From IMG/VR virus record IMGVR_UViG_3300048996_000071, positions 1-60,544 of that record: 60,544 nt of DNA. The stretch is one strand, 5' to 3'. The notes under the pieces are model-generated. The model did not search any database, was not told the origin of the DNA, and worked only from the letters and a program-made list of their open reading frames with translations. How positions within the stretch are numbered: the stretch's first letter is position 1; each line of letters opens with the position of its first letter. Source of the stretch: a virus. Positions 56,153 through 60,544 of this stretch are shown here, one piece after another. A program made the translations under genes and the position numbers.

Positions 56153-56905
56153 CTAGAACAGGTTTGTTGAGGTTTCGACCAGGCGACGATCGGCCTTCGC
56201 CCACCGCACCGGGTCTAACTCGATGCCAACTGCTGGTCGGCCGAGGTTCCTGGCGGCGATGACCGTAGATGCCGACCCGCCAAAGGGATCGACGATGAAG
56301 TCGCCACGATTGGTGCTCGGCTTGATGAGCATCTCGAGCAGGGCCGGCGGCTTCTCGTGCGGGTGGATGAGCTTGTCGGGGCGAATCTGTGGGACGTGAA
56401 GCACGGCGTTGCGCCGCTTGTCCGACAGTGGGCGGTTACCCTTCTTGAGGTAGAGGATGAACTCGATCCCCTGTCCCCACGAAGCTAGGTTACCCTGGCC
56501 TGGACCATCCTTTTCCCAAACCAAGATAGCAGACCGACGGTACCCGTGTCTAGTCAAACTATCGGCTACTTTTAGCCACTCATCCAAGACCTGATGGGCG
56601 GTGAAGATGTACAGGTCGGCCTCGTCCACGGTGGCCGGAAGCAGGCTGTCCATCACATCCTGAAAGACTGCAATGGCTTCTTCAGGAGTGCTGTCGTTCA
56701 GGATCTTCGTGGCATTCGCCTTGCCCTCTGGCGTGGTAGACGAATTGCTCTGGTTGTCGACACCGAAGGGCGGGTCAGTGATTACACAGGCAACCCGGCG
56801 CTTCGCCTGAAACCGCTTGCACAGTTCAATACTGTCACCCTGCCAGAGCTGGTGGGCCTCCGCGTTCATACCGGGAACTGTCGGGGCTGTCGCTGCTGCT
56901 GTCAA
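56153..56905 (-). CDS. Beta-class DNA methyltransferase (N6-A or N4-C), up to 250 aa
   Basis: Start uncertain: TTG 56905 has GGCGAG upstream, and ATG 56869 is 12 codons later. Motif IV TDPPF (about 43-47) precedes motif I FIVDPFGGSAST (about 203-214), the beta-class order for N6-adenine or N4-cytosine enzymes. Recognition target unknown. Could protect phage DNA against restriction. Overlaps the preceding 104-aa gene. Confidence 0.85.
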   Translation of the reverse strand: MTAAATAPTVPGMNAEAHQLWQGDSIELCKRFQAKRRVACVITDPPFGVDNQSNSSTTPEGKANATKILNDSTPEEAIAVFQDVMDSLLPATVDEADLYIFTAHQVLDEWLKVADSLTRHGYRRSAILVWEKDGPGQGNLASWGQGIEFILYLKKGNRPLSDKRRNAVLHVPQIRPDKLIHPHEKPPALLEMLIKPSTNRGDFIVDPFGGSASTVIAARNLGRPAVGIELDPVRWAKADRRLVETSTNLF

Positions 56906-57149
56906 CGATCTCGCCGTCCATTACTCGTTGTTCCGGGGATAGATAAAGCAATGCGGCCAGTAATGCGCCGACCGGGTTTGCGTCCTGATCGATCAGGACG
57001 GCCTGCGTGTAGTGGCCGAGGGCCGGGCCACGATCGACGTTGACCTTCATGTGATACTCGACTGACTTCCCATAGCGCCGCATGGGCGAGAGGTCAACAG
57101 TGCCGACCTGCTCGCCCATGCCGTCACGTATGGTGACGTGAAGTTCCAT
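56835..57149 (-). CDS. Unknown protein, 104 aa
   Basis: ATG 57149 overlaps the RusA-like stop. N-terminal beta pattern (MELHVTIRDGMGEQVGTVDL), a histidine-containing middle (HMKVNVDRGPALGHYTQAVL) and a Ser-rich C-terminus. The long 3' overlap with the methyltransferase depends on which start that gene uses. Confidence 0.65.
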   Translation of the reverse strand: MELHVTIRDGMGEQVGTVDLSPMRRYGKSVEYHMKVNVDRGPALGHYTQAVLIDQDANPVGALLAALLYLSPEQRVMDGEIVDSSSDSPDSSRYERGGPPALAG

Positions 57150-57778
57150 CAGAAGTCAAAGAGGCTCGCGGACGCGTTGCCGTCCTCTTCGTTGGAGTTC
57201 CGGAAGATCTGCTCGATGCGCTCCCACACGAACGATGGCAGCTCATCTGGGTCCGGCGAGATGAACGGCTGAATCGAGATGACGACCAGACCCTCCGGCA
57301 CCTCCTCGCCGCACTGATAGAAGACGTTGCGTTGCGCGCGCACCTGCGTGTCGTTGTTCAGGAGCAGGCCCTGTACCGCGTCTTCGGCTGCCTTCACCAT
57401 GTTGGTCAGGTCGGCGGCCTTGTCGACGATGCGCCTGCCGTTGACCTCGGCGACTTCCAACTTCTGCCAGAAGTGGAACGTCAGCTCGACGTGCGCCCCG
57501 GCCCACAACGAACGATCCTTCGCCTTGGCCGGATCGCCCGTGACGTATCGGCGCAGGTCAGGGAACTTCTTGAGCAGCTTGGCGTCGATGAACTCGCGGA
57601 GGTAGGGGTACTCCAAGAGCATCGTCGCCGCCAAGGCGGCCTCATACGCGTGCAGTTCCTGGTTCCGCCCCATCGTGGCGAAAACCTTCCCGGTGGCATT
57701 GCGACCGCTGGACAGCGGTCCGACGGCCCAGGGTCGGGGATTGACTCCGAGCACGTACCAGGTTTTGTTGCTTGTCAT
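57149..57778 (-). CDS. RusA-like Holliday junction resolvase, 209 aa
   Basis: ATG 57778. Central pattern VDKAADLTNMVKAAEDAVQGLLLNNDTQV (about 118-146) has the aspartates (D119/D123, D133, D143) of the RusA fold, which cleaves Holliday junctions. The N- and C-terminal extensions are longer than in E. coli RusA. Likely resolves recombination intermediates before packaging. Confidence 0.8.
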   Translation of the reverse strand: MTSNKTWYVLGVNPRPWAVGPLSSGRNATGKVFATMGRNQELHAYEAALAATMLLEYPYLREFIDAKLLKKFPDLRRYVTGDPAKAKDRSLWAGAHVELTFHFWQKLEVAEVNGRRIVDKAADLTNMVKAAEDAVQGLLLNNDTQVRAQRNVFYQCGEEVPEGLVVISIQPFISPDPDELPSFVWERIEQIFRNSNEEDGNASASLFDF

Positions 57779-57796
57779 ACGTGGTCCCTCCAGGTG

Positions 57797-58150
57797 CTAG
57801 TGAAACAGGTGACCGTAGTACTTGACGAGAACGAAGGCAATCGTGATGCTGATGACGCCGAGGCAGAGCAGCGCGAGGAGCGCTGACAACGCATGGCCGA
57901 ACCATCTCATCACAATGCCAGGCCGATAGGTCTGCTTCTGCCGCTCCGCTGTCCGGGTGTCAATCTCGGCGACGAACTTGTCAACGTTATCCTTGCCCGT
58001 CTTCGGCATGACTGACGTATCGCCGGGGCGCGCGAAGATCCTCGTCTCACGGCTGTCGGCAACCCTGGGGATGGGCTGCGTCTGATCTCGGCCGTCCTCG
58101 GCGAACTCGGGACGCCGTCGGTGTCCGTATCTTCCTGATGGACCCGCCAT
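57797..58150 (-). CDS. C-terminal single-span membrane protein, 117 aa
   Basis: ATG 58150 or ATG 58009 (MPKTGKD) is the start, and the long form lacks a strong ribosome site. Basic, Arg-rich N-terminal region, then one C-terminal span (ALSALLALLCLGVISITIAFVLV, about 87-109). Tail-anchored topology. Unknown function. Confidence 0.55.
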   Translation of the reverse strand: MAGPSGRYGHRRRPEFAEDGRDQTQPIPRVADSRETRIFARPGDTSVMPKTGKDNVDKFVAEIDTRTAERQKQTYRPGIVMRWFGHALSALLALLCLGVISITIAFVLVKYYGHLFH

Positions 58151-58159
58151 GCCTAACTC

Positions 58160-58540
58160 CTAGGGCAGCTCGTATGGATAACTCATGGTAAGGCTGTAGT
58201 ACCAGATCGACATGTCGACGGTCAGCGCAAGATTAAGCTCTGCGGTTGCCCCTCGTGACTTCATCCAGCCGGGGAGCAGGATGATTCCGTCACAGGCGAG
58301 AAGAATCCTGAAGTCAGCCTTCAGGTATTCCGCGTACGGCTTGCTGCCGCGCTCCTCGGGTGTCTCGCCGTGGTCAACCTCGTGTGGCGAAAGGACATCG
58401 TACCCCTGCCCTCGCAGGCGCGTCGCCGCCTTTTCGAAGTAGGGAAAGTTGTGATCTTCGATGCCGGCCATCGGCCCGGCCAGGTAGTAGTGCATCGACG
58501 CTGTGCTGCCGATGCCCTTGCGTAGGGGCGCCTTCCTCAT
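58160..58540 (-). CDS. DUF4406 protein (nucleoside 2-deoxyribosyltransferase-like), 126 aa
   Basis: I select ATG 58540 with GGAAGGTAATA upstream and TAATAATG coupling. YLAGPMAG (about 18-25), HEVDHGET and the C-terminal DGIILLPGWMKSRGATAELNLA are DUF4406 hallmarks. Related enzymes act on nucleosides or nucleotides. Exact substrate unknown. Confidence 0.8.
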   Translation of the reverse strand: MRKAPLRKGIGSTASMHYYLAGPMAGIEDHNFPYFEKAATRLRGQGYDVLSPHEVDHGETPEERGSKPYAEYLKADFRILLACDGIILLPGWMKSRGATAELNLALTVDMSIWYYSLTMSYPYELP

Positions 58541-58542
58541 TA

Positions 58543-58695
58543 TTACCTTCCGGTGTGCGTGTGGCCGAGGAGCACGTGGATATCTTCTGCCTCGGCTACG
58601 ACGTTGTCGAGAGCCGTGTCGTTTCGCGTTATGGCTGCCGACCAAACACGCGGTAGCTTAACTGCCAGCAGGAGATACAAGAAGATCTTCCTCAT
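58543..58695 (-). CDS. Small protein with hydrophobic N-terminus, 50 aa
   Basis: ATG 58695 overlaps the LamG-protein stop as ATGA. MRKIFLYLLLAVKL is signal-like, followed by a polar stretch ending HTHTG. Possibly exported or membrane-bound. Unknown. Confidence 0.6.
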   Translation of the reverse strand: MRKIFLYLLLAVKLPRVWSAAITRNDTALDNVVAEAEDIHVLLGHTHTGR

Positions 58696-60182
58696 TCCAG
58701 CTCAATCCTCATGCCGGGGGCAGTCAGGCTGATGACAAGACGAGGTGTTCCGAACTTGACAACAATTGACGGCGATGATAGCCTGATCGTGATAGGCACG
58801 CTAGGAGTAGAATCCTGCGGGATGCCGTCGACGTGCTCGTGTTCGATGAGAGCGAAGAGGTCGCTACCTGTGACCGCACCCTTGCCGGTAAAGACTGCGT
58901 CCGACAGGATAAAGGCATCCGTCGAAATGATGCCCATGTGCTCAAGCTCGCTGATCAGTGTAAACTGATCGACAACTCCTAGCGAAACCCTGACCGGTGC
59001 AGTGTCATCCAACATGAACGAATCGGACGCGGTCACGCTACCACGCTGGGCTTCGGATAGCAAGGCCGAATCACTATCGGTCACATTCAGCTTCAGTAGA
59101 GTGTCGGTGAACGTAAACGAGTCGAACTCTTTTACGGCGGCGCTCGATGTCGCATCGCTGAGCATAAAGGTATCACCATCCCTGGTTGACAGAGATGGTG
59201 TAGCTTCCGTCAGACTGAAGGCTTCGGAGATCTTGACAGTGAATGCAGGAGTACCCTCGCCCAGGGAGAACCCATCGGTACTGACGACACTGATTCGTTC
59301 CGACTCTGTCAGTGTAGCCAAATCTGTGCTGGTTGTTGCAACACTCGGAGTACCCTCAACAAGAGTTGCTGAATCTGTATTACTGGTGGAGAGTGTAAAC
59401 GTACTGTCAGAAAGTGTGATGGACTCAATCTCGTGCGTAGCAAGACTGTAGATGCCATCGCTCAGCGTAGCTGAATCTGTACTGGTAGGTCCGCCGCTGC
59501 CGAAGAACCCAGCCGGATCGGCGACGAGACTGATGGCGGGAGTTCCGGTGCGAGACAGTTCATTGCCTCCACCTCCCGTCGCGTCGCTGCGCGAGCCTAT
59601 GCCTGTGTACTCGACCATCCAATCCGGGTTTAGCGCCTGCCAGGTTGTATAGTCGCCTGTTGACAGGCTATCCCATTCAGCGTTGGAAAGTACCCGCTTC
59701 CAGATGGCATCGACTGCGAACTCGCCGTTGATGAACTCCGAGGCAGAGTTCAGAAACTGGCCAATGCGAATCTTGAAGGTCGAATCAGCTGCTGACCCGA
59801 CGCCGACATCGGTCAGGGATGCTGTCGCAGTAAAGTGTGTTAGCGCACTACCAAGGACACCGTAATGTCCGGTGGGGTTACCACTGACATCAACTTTACT
59901 TGCGCCAAGAACCGCCCAGTTTCCGATAACTCCAAGCGATGACAGGTTGGCGCTACTGATTGGACGAGCAATGGTGTTGACGCCGTAGTTCAGTGTGCCG
60001 AACGTCTCGACAAAAAGAACCCCGGCCGCTCCTGAAGAGTTAACGATGTGAGCCAGGGCGCCATTCGATGCGTCACCCAGTTTTACAAGTGAGGCAACGC
60101 TGATAGGTCCGCCATCAACACCGACAAGGTTGCCAATGGAGAAGTCGATCTTAGCATTGTTGCCGTTAAGCGAGTACGCCAT
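58692..60182 (-). CDS. LamG-like plus repeat protein, fibre or surface candidate, 496 aa
   Basis: ATG 60182 after GAGGTGAGCC. The N-terminal 190 residues have a concanavalin/LamG-like pattern (FSIGNLVGVDGGPISV, GEFAVDAIWKRVLSNAEWDSLSTGDYTTW). From about 235 to 455 there are roughly a dozen imperfect repeats of 17-20 residues built around D-(S/A)-(F/A)-x-L-(S/T)-(E/D)-(A/G) (for example TDSATLSDG, STDGFSLGEG). Such repeats suit a rod. Likely a virion fibre or head fibre, though it lies on the opposite strand to the other structural genes. Confidence 0.65.
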   Translation of the reverse strand: MAYSLNGNNAKIDFSIGNLVGVDGGPISVASLVKLGDASNGALAHIVNSSGAAGVLFVETFGTLNYGVNTIARPISSANLSSLGVIGNWAVLGASKVDVSGNPTGHYGVLGSALTHFTATASLTDVGVGSAADSTFKIRIGQFLNSASEFINGEFAVDAIWKRVLSNAEWDSLSTGDYTTWQALNPDWMVEYTGIGSRSDATGGGGNELSRTGTPAISLVADPAGFFGSGGPTSTDSATLSDGIYSLATHEIESITLSDSTFTLSTSNTDSATLVEGTPSVATTSTDLATLTESERISVVSTDGFSLGEGTPAFTVKISEAFSLTEATPSLSTRDGDTFMLSDATSSAAVKEFDSFTFTDTLLKLNVTDSDSALLSEAQRGSVTASDSFMLDDTAPVRVSLGVVDQFTLISELEHMGIISTDAFILSDAVFTGKGAVTGSDLFALIEHEHVDGIPQDSTPSVPITIRLSSPSIVVKFGTPRLVISLTAPGMRIELE

Positions 60183-60196
60183 GGCTCACCTCGTCG

Positions 60197-60544
60197 TTAG
60201 GCCAGCGAAAGGGTGACGGCCAGATCCAGGGCGACAGCCGACGTCTTGGTCACCATGGTCACGACGCGGCGGTTCAGCATGCGGCCGGTTGCCGCCGTCG
60301 CCGAGTTGAAGAGTCCCCACTCGTTCCACTGAAAATTGGCCTCAGTGGTTGCGAACGTCGACTTGAAGTCGATGCTCGCACTGCCAACCACTACGCCGTC
60401 GGTGTGCAGGGGGTATGTCGCGAGCATCCCCTTGCGGATCTTGTTGGTAGGTGCCGCCGCACCCTGCAGATCCGTCTGCGTAGCCGCCGCTGCGGTGGTC
60501 GAGTCGCCAACCCCGAGCGCCGCGTTCGCGTTGTTGAAGAAGGT
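60197..60544 (-). CDS. Structural-type protein, N-terminus outside window
   Basis: The frame is open to the right edge. Visible part: FFNNANAALGVGDSTTAAAATQTD, then GSASIDFKSTFATTEANFQWNEWGLFNS and NRRVVTMVTKTSAVALDLAV. This pattern (NEWGLFN, V-x-KT) is common in phage capsid-fibre or tail-associated proteins. It precedes the LamG repeat protein, supporting a common fibre unit. Confidence 0.6.
   Translation of the reverse strand, partial: TFFNNANAALGVGDSTTAAAATQTDLQGAAAPTNKIRKGMLATYPLHTDGVVVGSASIDFKSTFATTEANFQWNEWGLFNSATAATGRMLNRRVVTMVTKTSAVALDLAVTLSLA

Noticed and set aside
55700-56170. Plus-strand frame opposite the acidic gene
   Set aside because: It is the mirror of low-complexity high-GC coding sequence and has no ribosome site.
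1-60544. CRISPR array
   Set aside because: No regularly spaced identical repeats with unique spacers were seen.

Overview
The window is part of the genome of a long-tailed, high-GC double-stranded DNA phage of an actinobacterium. The evidence is a complete siphovirus head, tail and lysis operon, a WhiB-type Fe-S protein found only in actinobacteria and their phages, actinobacterial-style promoters (TTGACA, 17-18 bp, TAGGAT), and a perfect host-type parS site. Both ends cut through open genes, so the genome continues on each side. No integrase and no parA or parB is visible. Several small HTH or wing-like proteins are present, so lifestyle cannot be decided from this window.

Left arm (about 1-15240, nearly all minus strand): a HExxH metallopeptidase, a MoxR-type AAA+ ATPase, then many small genes of unknown function. 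Several encode membrane peptides of 26-57 aa. There is one clear tRNA (Met, CAT). The striking part is 9.9-15.2 kb, where small genes are separated by a recurrent composite element. It consists of a tRNA-like minihelix (acceptor-type stem plus canonical T-arm, no D or anticodon arm), then 4-5 nt, then a hairpin whose stem varies but whose loop is TAGACAG, then a Shine-Dalgarno and a start codon 20-23 nt from the hairpin. Stems covary between copies. I read this as mRNA punctuation by tRNA mimics and consider it the most novel feature here.

Central non-coding block (about 15240-17640): no supported gene, but many palindromes and short repeats: GTCCAC/GTGGAC clusters resembling DnaA boxes, five TGATCATG, six CCTAGG, six TTTCC(A/G)TAAT-type iterons, AT-rich DNA, and parS at 16759-16778. 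It looks like a replication, partition or control region. It is followed by a strong plus-strand promoter overlapped by a perfect 27-bp palindrome that drives two small genes, one HTH-like.

Replication block (18398-21926, minus): an archaeo-eukaryotic-type primase, a zinc-finger primase/helicase-like ATPase and a small gene. They diverge from the late operon, whose predicted leader forms a three-way junction (22024-22100).

Late operon (22185-52466, plus): candidate packaging accessory genes, large terminase, portal, Mu-I-like protease with an internal scaffold start, decoration protein, major capsid, connectors, tail tube, tail chaperones joined by a probable -1 frameshift, a 1751-aa tape measure, three large tail proteins, holin-like proteins, a peptidase endolysin and small membrane proteins. 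A 19-bp hairpin terminator closes it.

Right arm (52527-60544, minus): nucleotide and DNA metabolism genes (MazG-like, Cas4/RecB-like nuclease, RusA resolvase, beta-class methyltransferase, DUF4406), a WhiB-like frame without a usable start codon, a lipoprotein, micro-genes, and a LamG-like repeat protein that looks like a fibre or surface protein.
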